A DNA stretch of 64,000 nt from Okapia johnstoni (lineage: Eukaryota > Chordata > Mammalia > Artiodactyla > Giraffidae): positions 87,967,501-88,031,500 of the forward strand of contig CM044318.1 in NCBI GenBank assembly GCA_024291935.2. Reading direction: 5' to 3'. The notes beneath the pieces are model-generated. The model did no database searches and was not told the origin of the DNA. It saw nothing but the letters and a program-made list of their open reading frames with translations. Below, one piece after another: positions 49,801-61,800 of this stretch. The first letter of the stretch is position 1, and each line of letters opens with the position of its first letter. The translations under genes were made by a program, and so were the position numbers.

Positions 49801-52800
49801 ACAGTGAGAAGCTAGATAAGTTACCCCTAAGACCGGCAGAAAGGCAAGAATGTCCCTGCTCATCACTCCTAGTCAATATCGTGCGTTGATTTCAGCCTTT
49901 CTACTGAGTGTGTGGTGGTAACTCATTGTTTCCATTTGCATTTCCCAAATGCTCTATGAAGTGGAGCATCCTTCCCATGTGTATAGATGTACACATCTAC
50001 ATGGGTAGAGCTTTGTATTAGCTCAGGTGAAAATGAGTGAAGAAGTCGCTCAGTCGAGTCTGACTCTTGGTGACCCCGTGGACTGTAGCCCGCCAGGCTC
50101 CTCCATCCATGGAATTCTCCAGGCAAGAATACTGGAGTGGGTTGCCGTTTCCTTCTCCGGGGGATCTTCCCGACCCAGGGATCGAACCCAGGTTTCCTGC
50201 CCTGCAGGCGGACGCTCTTACCATCTGAGCCACCAGGGAAGTAACGCAGCGATAAGACAAGAAAAGGAAATAAAATGTGTGTTGATTGAGAAAGAACAAG
50301 GCTCTCTGTTTACAGCTGACACGATTGAATCATGTCAGAAAGTCCCGAAGAATTAACAGAGATCTCCTGGACCTAGCAAGCAGTTATAGGAAGACTGCAG
50401 AGTAGAAGAGGAATGATACAAACGTCACTTGCTTTCCTGTTACCAGCAATGAACGATTAGGATTTGAAATTTAAAAAACAATACCACTTAGGCTAGCACC
50501 AAAAAAAATCACTTACGTATGAATATGTGTATGAGAAGGGCTTCCCAGGTGGCACGAGCAGTAAAGACCTTGCCTGCCAATGCAGGAGACGTAAAAGACG
50601 GGTTCAATCGCTGGGTGGGAAAAATCCTCTTGAGGAGGGCGTGGCAACCCACTCCAGCCTTCTTGCCTGGAGAATCCCATGGACAGAGGAGCCTGGCAGC
50701 CTGCAGTCCATAGGATCGCAAGGAGTCAGACACAGCTGAAGTGACTTAGTATGCACGCATGTGTATAAGATACATATAAGGAAAACTACAAAACTAATAT
50801 GAAAGAAACCAAAAAAGAACTAAAAAAGTGGAAAGCTGGTCCATGTTCATAGATGGAAAGATTCAATGTTGTCACCATGTCAGTTCTTCCCAGTTTGATC
50901 TATAGATTCAAGCAATTCCAGTGAAAACTCCAGCGAGTTACTTGGTGGCTATTGATGAACTGATTCTAAGGTTTCTATGAAGAGGCAGGAGACCCAGAAT
51001 AGCGCACACAATATTGAAGAAGAACAAAGTCAGAGGCCTGATGCCACCGAGTTCTAAACTGATTGTGAGTGACAGTAATCAAGTGTGGTTTGGCAAAAGG
51101 AAAGCCAAGTAATAATGGGACACAAACGGAACGAGACTGCCCAGAAACACCCCACAAATACAGTCACCTGGTCTTCGGCAAAGCAGCAAAGGCGACCCTG
51201 GGAGAAACAGCGGTCTTCGCAACAAGCGGTGCTGGAACAACAGGACATCCACACGCAAAAAACCTTTACACAGACCTTGCACTTTTCACAAAAATTAACT
51301 CAAAATGGATCATAGACCTCAAAGCTATAAAACTTCTAGAAGATAATGTAGGAGAAAATCTAGACAAAACTTTAGACAAAATCTAGGCAAAAATTTAGAT
51401 ACAAAACCAGAAGCATGATCTATGAAAGAAACAATCAACATTAGACTTCATTAAAATTAGATGCTTCTGCTCTGTAAAAGACGCAGTTAAGAGAATGAGA
51501 AGTCAGGCCACAGATGGGAGCAAAACCCATATCTGACAAAGGACTTGTATCCCAAATATGCCAAGAACTCTTAAAAGTCAACAACAGAGTGCCTGAAGAA
51601 CTATGGATGGAGGTTTGTAAAATTGTACAGAAGGCAGTGATCAAAACCATTCCCAAGAAAAGGAAATGCAAAAAGGAAAAATGGCTGTCTGAGGAGGCCT
51701 TACAAATAGCTGAGAAAAGAAGAGAAGCAAAAGGCAAAGGAGAAAAGGAAAGATACTCCCATCTGAGTGCAGAGTCCAAAGAACAGCAAGGAGAGATAAG
51801 AAAGCCTTCCTCAGTGATCAGGGCAAAGAAATAGAGGAAAACAACAGAATGGGGAAGACTAGACATCTCTTCAAGAAAATCAGAGATACCAAGGGAACAT
51901 TTCATGCAAAGATGGGCTCAATAAAGGACAGAAATGGTATGGACCTAACAGAAGCAGAAGATATTAAGAAGAGGTGGCAAGGATACACAGAAGAACTGTA
52001 CAAAAATGGTTTTAATGACCCAGATAACCACAATGGTGTGATTGCTCACCTAGATTCAGAAATCTTGGAGTGCAGCATCAAGTGGGCCTAAGGAAGCATC
52101 ACTACTAACAAAACTAATGGAGGTGATGGAATTCCAGCTGAGCTATTTCAAATCCTAAAAGATGATGCTGTGAAAGTGCTGCATTCAATATGCCAGCAAA
52201 TTTTGAAAACTCAGCAGTGGCCACAGGACTGGAAAAGATCAGTTTTCATTCCAATCCCAAAGAAAGGCAATGCCAAAGAAGGCTCAAACTACCACACAAT
52301 TGCACTCACCTCACCTTTCTAACAAGGACATGCTCAAAATCTCCAAGCTAGGCTTCAGCAGTATGTGAACCAAGAACTTCCAGATGTACAAGCTGGATTT
52401 AGAAAAGGCAGAGGAACCAGAGATCAAATTGCCAACAACCATTATTAGATCATAGAAAAAGCAAGACAATTCCAGAAAAACATCTACTTCTGCTTCACTG
52501 ACTACACTAATGCCTTTGACTATGTAACTAAGTGGATCACAACAAACTGTGGAAAATTCTTACAAGAGACGGGAATGCCAGACCACCTTACCTGCTTGTT
52601 GAGAAACCTGTATAGGGGTCAAGAAGCAACAGTTAGAACTTGACACGGAACAGCGGACTGGCTCAAAATTGGGAAAGGAGTACATCAAGGCTGTATATTG
52701 TCACAATAACTTGGAACAGACACCTCACCAAAGAAGATATCAGATGACAAGTAAGCACATGAAAGACGTTCCACTTCGTGTGGCACTCGGGAATGCAAAG

Positions 52801-55800
52801 CAGAGCAATGAATTCCCACCACACACTCAGCAGACAGGCTAAAATCAAAACACTGACAACAGCAAACGCCAGCAAGGGTGAGGAGCAACAGGAACGCTCA
52901 TCCGTTGCTATGGGGACCCAGACAACCCAGACATTTTTCATAGAGATGACACTCGTGTTCAGTGAAGTCCTGCACACGACTCTTCCTAGCAGCTTCGTCG
53001 GCCACAGCCCCGACCTGGAGGCCCTTCGGCTCAGATGTCTTCAGCGGGCAGCAGCCCAGCCCACAGAGCAGCAGCAGCAGTGACGCAGCTGAGAGAGAAA
53101 CGCCAGCCCCGAAGGCTGCATGGCCTGAGATCCCTTGTATGTGAAATGACGAAATTAAGAAATGGAGAGCAGATGAATCGCTGCCAGCAGCTAAGGCTGG
53201 AGGGGACAGGACGGATGCTGGTGACGGCGAAGCCCCACATCCCGCGGGGTCCACACCAGGGGCCTGGCTGTGGCACGGCACCCGGCCTGGCACGGCGGCC
53301 CCTCCGGGGCTGGCGAAGGCGCCTGGGCCTCTCTGGGTCATCCCCTACAACTGTGTGCATCTACAGTTACCACAATTAAAAGAAAGTTGATAAATACTCA
53401 AAACCAACAACTTCCTAGTGATCTGAACTAAATTAGGAACTAAAGTGCCTCTTGAGGAGGGTGAGAGAGTGGAAAAGCTGGCTTAAAACTCAGCATTCAG
53501 AACACTAGGATCAGGGCATCCGGTCACGGCAGACAGATGGCGAAAAGTGGACCAAGTGAGAGACTTTATCTTTTTGGGCTCCAAAATCACTGCAGACAGT
53601 GACTGCAGCCGTGAATTTAAAAGATGCTTGCTCCTTGGAAGAAAAGCTGTGACCAACCTAGACAGCATGTTGAAAAGCAGAGACATCACTTTGCCAACAA
53701 AGGTCCGTCTAGTCAAAGCTATGCTTTTTCCAGTAGTTGTGTATGGATGTGAGAGTTGGACTGTAAAGAAGGCTGAGCATCAAGGAACTGATGCTTTCAA
53801 ATTATGGTGCTGGAGAAGACTCTTGAGAGTCCCTTGGACTGCAAGGAGATCCAACCAGTCAGTCCTAAAGGAAATCAACTCTGAATATTCATTGGCAGGA
53901 CTGCTGCTGAAGCTTCAATACTTTGGCCACCTGATGCGAAGAGCTGACTCATTGGAAAAGACCCTGATGCTGGGAAAGATTGAAGGCAGGAGGAGAAGAG
54001 GGCAACAGAGGATGAGATGGTTGGATGGCATCACTGACTCGATGGACATGGGTTTGAGCAAACTCCAGGAGATAGTGAAAGACTGGGAGGCCTGGCGTCC
54101 TGCAGTCTGTGGGGTCGCAAGAGTTGGACATGATTTAGCAACTGGACAACAATGACTTGACATAGTTGGCTGTGTCTGTGCTTCTGGGCGGGAGCCCCAT
54201 AGAAGGGCCCCCGTCTCCCCCTCCCCGCTCCACGGCACCACCTTGACGGCTGGGACCCGGCCACGCGTGAGTCTTTACACCATGGACATCCACCAGCGCT
54301 GAACTCAGGGCTTGACTCCTAGTCTTGTCAGTTGACTAGACTTACTGACGGACGTGGTGGAGGAATTTGACAAGATTGAACTGAAGAGCGCGGCCGGTCC
54401 GGGAACGACCCTTCGGGGATTCGGCCGCAGTCTCCTGACTCTGCACAGACGGGTGCTGCGTCTCTGGCTTCACGTTCACTTTTCCAGAGAAACAAAGGTA
54501 TCGGCCACGTGCAGGTCGGAAGCTCGTGTGGGTCACAGGTCGGCCGCAGATACGAGAGTTGGATAAAAGTCGGAGGGAGCGCTCGGGGAGACGCGGCCGG
54601 CTCCACAAGCTCGCAGGAGCCTTGGCCCTTCCTGATGCTCTCCGGTGCGCGTGACACACCCTTGTAGCAGCACCTTCTAGAACAGACCTCTGCGGGCACC
54701 AGGAGGATGTGCTTTTGTTCAGAGAGCCTGCTGTCACCATTTAGCAGCATGGCGGGGTTTAGGGGGACTCTGGGCCTCGAGCCCCCGCGGGGCTGCCTTC
54801 CCTCACGGAGCGCAGGCCGGAAGGTGTGGCCGGGGCCCGGTCCTCCGGCTCACGCTGGGGCTCTGACGCCTGTGGGTGCTGGTCAGAGCCCAGGCCAGAG
54901 CCTGGCGTGCAGCTCGGGGTCTGTGGTGGGGCCTCCAGGCTCTGAGGACGCCCCCCACTCGTGGGCAGTTCTGAGCCTGCTGCCCGCCCCTCTCCCCTAC
55001 CCAGGCCTCTGTATACTGTGTGGCCGCGGTCCTGTGGACGGCTGCCAAGTTCAGCGTCCCCCGAGACCGCAAGCTGGCCCTGCCACGCCGGCTCAAGACG
55101 CTCCTCCTGCACATGGCCAGACGCAGCGCCCAGGAGCGGCCTTCTGCCACAGAGGCCATCGAGGTAACCGCACCGCGGGGACCCCAGCTCGAGGCCCGGG
55201 ACCAGGACAGGCTCTCGTCTCTGGGGCAGGTGGGGGTCAGACAGGGAGGGCGTGGGTTCACTTGTGGACGGGCGGCCAGGGGCCTCTGCTGCTCACCTCC
55301 TGAACTTCCCCCAGCCTGTCCCGGCCTGCAGTGCATCCACCAGCCTGGTGGATGGGGGTAGCCTGGGCCCGAGCACGGACCCCTGGCCCCTACAGACCCC
55401 TACACGCCCGACGTCACCAGACTCCTCCACGGGTCCGCCAGGCTGGGTGTAGCCCCTCGATCCGTGGCGTCCCAGCTGACCACAGCCGGGACAGCTGGTG
55501 ACTAAGTCACAGCGCAGCCCCCAGGCTCACCCCATGAAGGGGTGCCATGGGGTCCTCCTGCCGAGAAGCCCCCAGGCCTCCGGCTGCCACCGCACACTCC
55601 GACAGGCTTCGCCCTGGGAGAGCAGTGGCATGGCCGTGTGTCTGGACGCTGGGCTGTGCTTGCTTTCAGACCTGCAGTGGTTACCTCCTGCAGCGGGGCA
55701 TGGACAGCCGCAAGATCCTGGCCCACCTGAGGGCACTGACCTGCCGGGTAAGCCGGGCGCCGCAGACCCTGCAGACCCTCTGTGCTACCCCGGGCTGTGG

Positions 55801-58800
55801 GGGGAGGCTCCCACTCTTCCTGCTCAGGGAGGAGGAGACCCCAGGCCAGGGCGGCAGGTCAGCCCCCATCCTCTGGCCTGACTGTGCTGCTGTCGGGGGC
55901 CAGGCCCCCGCCCCGTTCTCTGCTGAGCCCCTGGCGCGTCCTGGGGGTCGCAGAGTGACCCTAAGCTTCCAGGCAGGGCCGTGTCAGGTGGCGACACCGT
56001 CCCTCGGATGCGGACACACACTCAGTCGTTTGTCCATGTGAGGCCTGGCGGCCCTACCCCAGGAACCTGCTGCTCCGGGAAGCCTGTGTGCCCCAGGGGC
56101 TCCTGCTCCAGAGACAGAAGCCAGGCCCGTCAGCGCTAGAGGGGCTCGGCCTGCGGCAGCCACGCCTCCCTCTCAGCGGAGCCGGCTGCGTCCTTCTGCC
56201 CCAGGTTTACCAGGAAGAGGAGAGCATCGGTCTGCAGCATGCTTTCTCGGTGGTTGATCTGGACCCCAGCCTGGCAGCCACACCCACGCCTGGCTCAGGT
56301 GGGCCTTGGGACCGGCGCTCCCCAGCTCCCCTGCCGCGGGGCCCATCATCGCCCCTGTCTCCAGGAGTCCAGCCCCGAGTGGACACTGGATGTGGCCGAG
56401 GACCCCAGACAGCGTGTCCCGGGCTGGCCCCCGGCCGCCCTGCCTTCACTCCCCGCAGCTCCTCTGACCCTGTCATTCAGGCCTGTGTCCAGTGGCTGGA
56501 GCAGGCGACTCGCCTCTGCCTCATGGCCCGTGTCTCCCAGTGCAACACCCTGACAGAACCCACAGAGCCTCCCGTCTGTGGCCCTCCCGGTCTCTGGCCT
56601 GTTCCAACCTTCTAGCCACTCAGCCAAGTACCGCGCCCTCCCTCCCAGCTCGGGGCAGCCCTAGATGCTCCTCCCTCAGGCTCTCTCCTTGGACTCTCCC
56701 TCTCAGCGGCCCTGGGCTTGCTGGGCGCCTCCAGGCAGCGCCCACGAAGGCCCTCGCCCACCCCGGTCACCCTGTGTTTGTCCCCAGACCTCGTGCGGAT
56801 CGTTGGTGACAGCAGGCTCGGGGCCGTGCGGGGGCCAGTGCCCGGTCAGCCCTCCGGCCTCCAAGGGGCCGTGCTGCTGCCAGAGGCGCTCACCTCCCTG
56901 GACACTCACTTCACACCCCTCGTCCCTACTGCGGACGCAGGTGTCTCCAGGTGAGTGCCACTCCCGGGGGTTGGCGGGGTCCCAGGCGCCCCCTGAGTGT
57001 CGTCTGCTCCGCTCACAGGGACAGGCCCGCCCTGACCTCAGGGCCAGCGGAGAGCCCAGAGGACACAGGAGGCCAGCGGGACCCGCAGGGTGATGGGAAG
57101 CAGGCCCTCGCGGCCCCCAGCCCGGAGACACCTGTGCAGCCAGAGCCCAGCCCTCCAGAGCCCCTCAGCGAGTCCGCGCCAAGAGGCTCAGCCCAGGGGT
57201 GCCCCTGGCCCCCCACCCCCGCCAGCTCACCAGAGGGGCCGTCAGTGCCGACGCCAAAGTCTCCAGCCCCAACTTTGCCCCCGGAGACACAGGTGTCCTC
57301 CCGAGATCAAGGGGCAGACAAGCCCGTCCCAATTCCGGCATCTTCCGTTGGGCTTGGGCCCCAGCCCCCCAGCCCCCCCACAGCGCCCCCCAGGACTCCC
57401 CACCCAGCCGAGCCGCCTAGAAGCAAGACCACCCAGGAGGCAGGCCAGGAGCCGGAGCGCCCCCTGTCAGCCCCACAGCGCCCTTCCCCGGCCACAGGGA
57501 ATCCAGACTGCCCCGAGGGCGCCCCAGGAGGCCAGCCGGAGGCGCCCCAGCCCGCAGACAGCAGGCTCCGCCCGTCCAGCGTGGACACCCCGCCCCTCCC
57601 GGAGGGGGCGGCCTGCCCGTCACTGCAGGAGGCCACGCGCCTCATCCAGGAGGAGTTTGCCTTCGATGGCTACCTGGACCACGGGCTGGAGGCTCTGATC
57701 ATGGGTACCAGGGGTCAGGGTCCAGGAGCAGGGGCGGGCACGGGGGAGGTCACCAGGGAGCCCGCCGCCACAACGCACGCGGCCTGGTGCAGGCGGAGAG
57801 GGCGGAGGGTCCCAGACCCGCCCGCCCCCTCCCCTGGCCGTGCGCCCCGCCGCACCCGCCCACGGGACCAGGGGCGGGGGGGCGGGGGGGGACCCGGAAG
57901 GTCGCGCGCCGCATCCTGACTCGTCCCCCCCCCACCAATGCAGGGGAGTACATTTACGCCCTGAAAGACCTCACCTTTGCCACGTTCTGCGGGGCCATAT
58001 CCGAGAAGTTCTGCGACCTCTACTGGGGCGAGAAGCTGCTGCAGAGCCTCTTCCAGGTGGTGAATGGACGGCCGCCGCCCTCGGGGAAGTAAGATCCCCG
58101 GCGTGGACCCCGGGCTCCTCCGCCGGCCCCCGCCCCCACCTGCCCCGGGGCCTCCCCTCCCGCCTGCGTCCAGCTCGGCGCCCTCCCCAGAGCCCCCTCT
58201 CCGGGCTGAAGTGCTCCCTGCGTGACCGCTCCTCTGGCGGGACGGGGCACCTCCCCTCCTGGGGCCAGCCCCCCGGGGCTTGGGCGGGTGCCCCTGCAGG
58301 GCTGTGTCCCCCTCTCCCAGCCCAGCTCCCTCCTGCAGGAGGTGAGGCGGCAGCTGCAGGACTCGGCCAGCGGGTTTCCCTCCTGCCCCTCCCCAGAGCT
58401 CCTGGCCCCCACCCTTCACAGGACAGGCCGGGTGCCTGTGGACCAACCCCTCTGGGGGGCCGCAGAGGGCGATGTGGGGGGTGGGACCCGGCAGGCCTGT
58501 GCCTGGAGTGGCTGGGCGCGCTGACTCCCAGGCCAGCCGGAGCCCCGTCTCAGCCCCAGTCCCCCCGGGCCCCCAGCACCCCACACCGAGGGCCGCACAC
58601 ACCTGCCCCCCACCCCAGCCGAGCCCTGTTTTCACAGCACCGGGAGGGGGGCCTCGAGGAGAGACAGGTGCCCGGAAGACCCTCTGTCAAAGGGCCTGTG
58701 TCCATGATGCCTGCGGCTAGGCTGTCCCGGAGGTGCGGGCAGGGCCTCCGTCCCGAGGCACCCCCGTCCCGCCCAGGGACACCTCTGGTCAGCCTGGGGA

Positions 58801-61800
58801 GGAGTCCGGGGGCGCCTGCAGCGTTCTCCGTTCTGATGGCAGTGCTTCCGAAGAGACCGGGCCACAGACCGAGGGCGATGGGACCCGAACTCCGAGCAGC
58901 TGCTCGCCGGCCAGCAGAAGGGCCTCGCATCTCGGGCCGAGCAAGCCAGGGCTCTGGGGTGAGACCCTCCTCCAGGGCGACTGTTCTGTGGGCAGAGGGT
59001 GGGGCGAGTTCTCTTCAGGCCAGCAGTGGGCTGGGTCAGCAGTGTGGTGACAGGGTGACAATGGCATCCTTCCTGGGCACGAGCCATTTAAGACCCCGAG
59101 GTCCTTCGTGCAGCTGGAGCCCGGGCTCCTGGTAACTGAAGTCTCGGTCATGTCCCCAAACCCCGTCTGACGGGGCCAGGCAGTGTGGCTGCACCCACAC
59201 CCAGGATGTCCCCTGCACCGTGCGCCCACTGGAGGTGCCTGAGAACAGCCCGCTGCTCGTGGGACCCTGGGTTCCCAGGTTCCTCTACCTCATCTGAGAA
59301 CAGGCCCGGGTTCCCTGGGATCTCTGCCCTGACTCCGCCCCGCACAGCGGCCCACTCGGGAGGGGACCGAGGGACCCGACCCTGAGGACCCTCCCACCCT
59401 CTCCTCGGGACCCGACACTTCTCCGAACACAGTCGGGCATGGACTGTCTCCCAGGAACCTGCGTCGCCACGTGTGACCCTCTCCCCTCTGTCCAGGGAAG
59501 GAGAAGCCAGGCGTGGACTCAGACGAGCTCTCTCGGGGCAACTTCGAAGTGGGGTTCCGGCCTCAGCAGTCAGTCAGAGCTGGGAGGGAGCGGCAGCCGG
59601 AGGCCCAGCCGCAGGGCGGGGGCCTGGCTGGGGCCTCCGAGGCCGAGTCCCGTTCCCCCAGGCCCCCCGAGGGCGGCCTGGCCATGAGCCCCACCCCGGC
59701 GGGCACGCCGAGCTGCAGCCCCGGCTGGTGCAGTGCCTTCTACGAGGCCGACTGCTTCGGGGCCGACGTGCACAGCTACGTGCAGGAGCTGGCCAGGCAG
59801 AAGGCCCCCGGGGACCCTGCCACCGACGCCCAGAGCCCGGTGAGCCCCGCGCTTGCCCTCGGCTGGGGGGGAGGGTGCTCGGCCCGAGTATGCCATGGGC
59901 CACGAGGACGTGTTCGAGCCGGGGCTCCCAGGTCCCACCTGCTCCCGCGGCCACCATGCCGGGCGGGGCCCCCACTGTCTGTCTTCCAGGGCGGGGGTTG
60001 TGCTCATCTGCGTGCACCCCCCACCTCGGCGGCAGGAAACGGCTTCTCTCTCTTTGGGCTCTTGGTCACGGGGCACGCCTGGCAGGAGGTCACCTTGCCC
60101 TGGGGACCACAGCCAGGTTTGGGCAGCAGGGTTACCATGACGAGGTGAGAAGTACCTGGCCCATGGCGGTCAGCTCGGCCAGGCCCCAGGGCGGCTTCTC
60201 TGGTGGGCAGCGCACTCTGTGTCCCCCTCCGGGTCAGGGGCAGCCCCAGCTCCCCCCAGGTCAGCAGGGTGACAGCAGGCCCTGGACTGGAGTGTCCAGG
60301 TCTGGCCAGCCCACGTGCAGGGCAGCCCCACAGAGCTCCGAACGCAAAGCCTCTGCCCGGCCACTGGGGGTCTGCCCCTTCGTGACCGGGAGTCCTGACC
60401 TGCACTGCAGCCTCCCCCTACAAGTGACCAGGGCTCCAACCTGGGCCACAGCCTCGCGGGGCGGGGCCCTGGGGGGCAGACAGGAGGGAGCGGTCAGCGG
60501 CCAGGTTGGAGCCCCCGTGCCGTGAGCCTCAGCACCATCCACCCGTGCCTTCCCAGCGTCCTTGCCTGGCTACTCAGTCCCAGGAAAGAGCACCACAGGC
60601 CTCAGTCCTGGAGAGCCAGCAGCCTCTTGTGCTCTTGGCAACCGCACATCGTGTGCGTGCTCAGTCGTGCCTGGCTCTGCGACCCCAGGGACTGTGGCCC
60701 GCCAGGCCCCTCTGTCCATGGGACTCTCCAGACAAGAACACTGGAGTGGGCTGCCATGCCGTCCCCCAGGGATCTTCCCACCCAGGGACTGAACCCACGT
60801 CTCCTGTCTCGTGCACCAGTGGGTGGGTTCTTTGCCGCTGTGCCACCTGGGAAACCCCATATACACTGTAACTGAATCTAATAGAGAAGAAGCCCTGGGG
60901 TGGGGGTCCCCGAACCCTGGTGGGCTTCCTTGGCAGCCCCTCAACTCCGAGCCCAGGCAGGCACAGCATCCCACCAAGGCACTGCTGTGTTGCACTGACC
61001 TCAGCTGGACCAAGAGATGGACCCTAACAAGAGCCACTGGGTGGTGGGGCCAGGAGGACGTGGCCCCGTCAGAGGCAGCTCCACACGGACCTGCCAACAG
61101 CCCCCGCTCAGCAGTGCTGGGCAGGGCAGTGGGCTGGCCCGAGTGTCCTCTGATGGCACGGGTCACATGCTCCAATGTCACAGGTCATGATCTCTGACAT
61201 CACAGGTCACATCCTCGGATGTCAGAGGTCATGATCTCTATCACAGGTCACGTCCTCTGACACCACAGGTCTCATCTTCGGGTGTCACAGGTCATGACCT
61301 CTGACACCACAGGTCACAACTTTGGATATCACAGTCACGACCGCTGGTGGCATTATATCAGTGTGGGCCCCTGTGGACAGGCAGCCCGTTTCCAGCCCGC
61401 ACCATGCTCAGGGCCGTGGAGGGTGCTGCCTGTCGCCTCCTAGGCAGGTGCCTGCTGGGGTCCGAGGGGCCCTTGTCCTTGATCCCGGACTCTCCGGGTG
61501 TGGCAGCTCCTGGAGGGAGACTGGACCGTGGATGAGCCTGGCTGCCCACCGCGTCCCATGAAGGTGGTCCTTAAAGGTGGATGTGGAGACCAGCTCAGGC
61601 CCCAGACCCGTTGGGCTGGCGTCTGTGGCTTGCTCGTGACCCCACAGCCAGGACGAGGCTCCCACCCTGCGTCCCACAGCGGCTCTGCGGGCGGCGCACG
61701 TGGGGGACGGTCTGGAGTGGGTGCGGTGGGCTGGGAAACGCCAGGCGGGCAACCAGTGACCGTGTCTCTCCCTTTTTCCTGCCCCCGGGAAGACATGTCC

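Noticed and set aside
53547..54155. A 202-codon open frame that could be taken for a gene
   Set aside because: It is the BovB ORF2 C-terminus, a transposon remnant lacking its reverse-transcriptase active site.
42411..57704. KNDC1 exons 6 and 14 are both exactly 686 bp, suggesting duplication
   Set aside because: Phases differ (entry 1, exit 0 versus entry 2, exit 1) and the encoded sequences show no similarity. I take it as coincidence.
57840..59135. A 431-codon plus-strand frame across KNDC1 exons 15-16 and introns
   Set aside because: It is out of frame with exon 15 and extends through introns; a GC-rich artefact.
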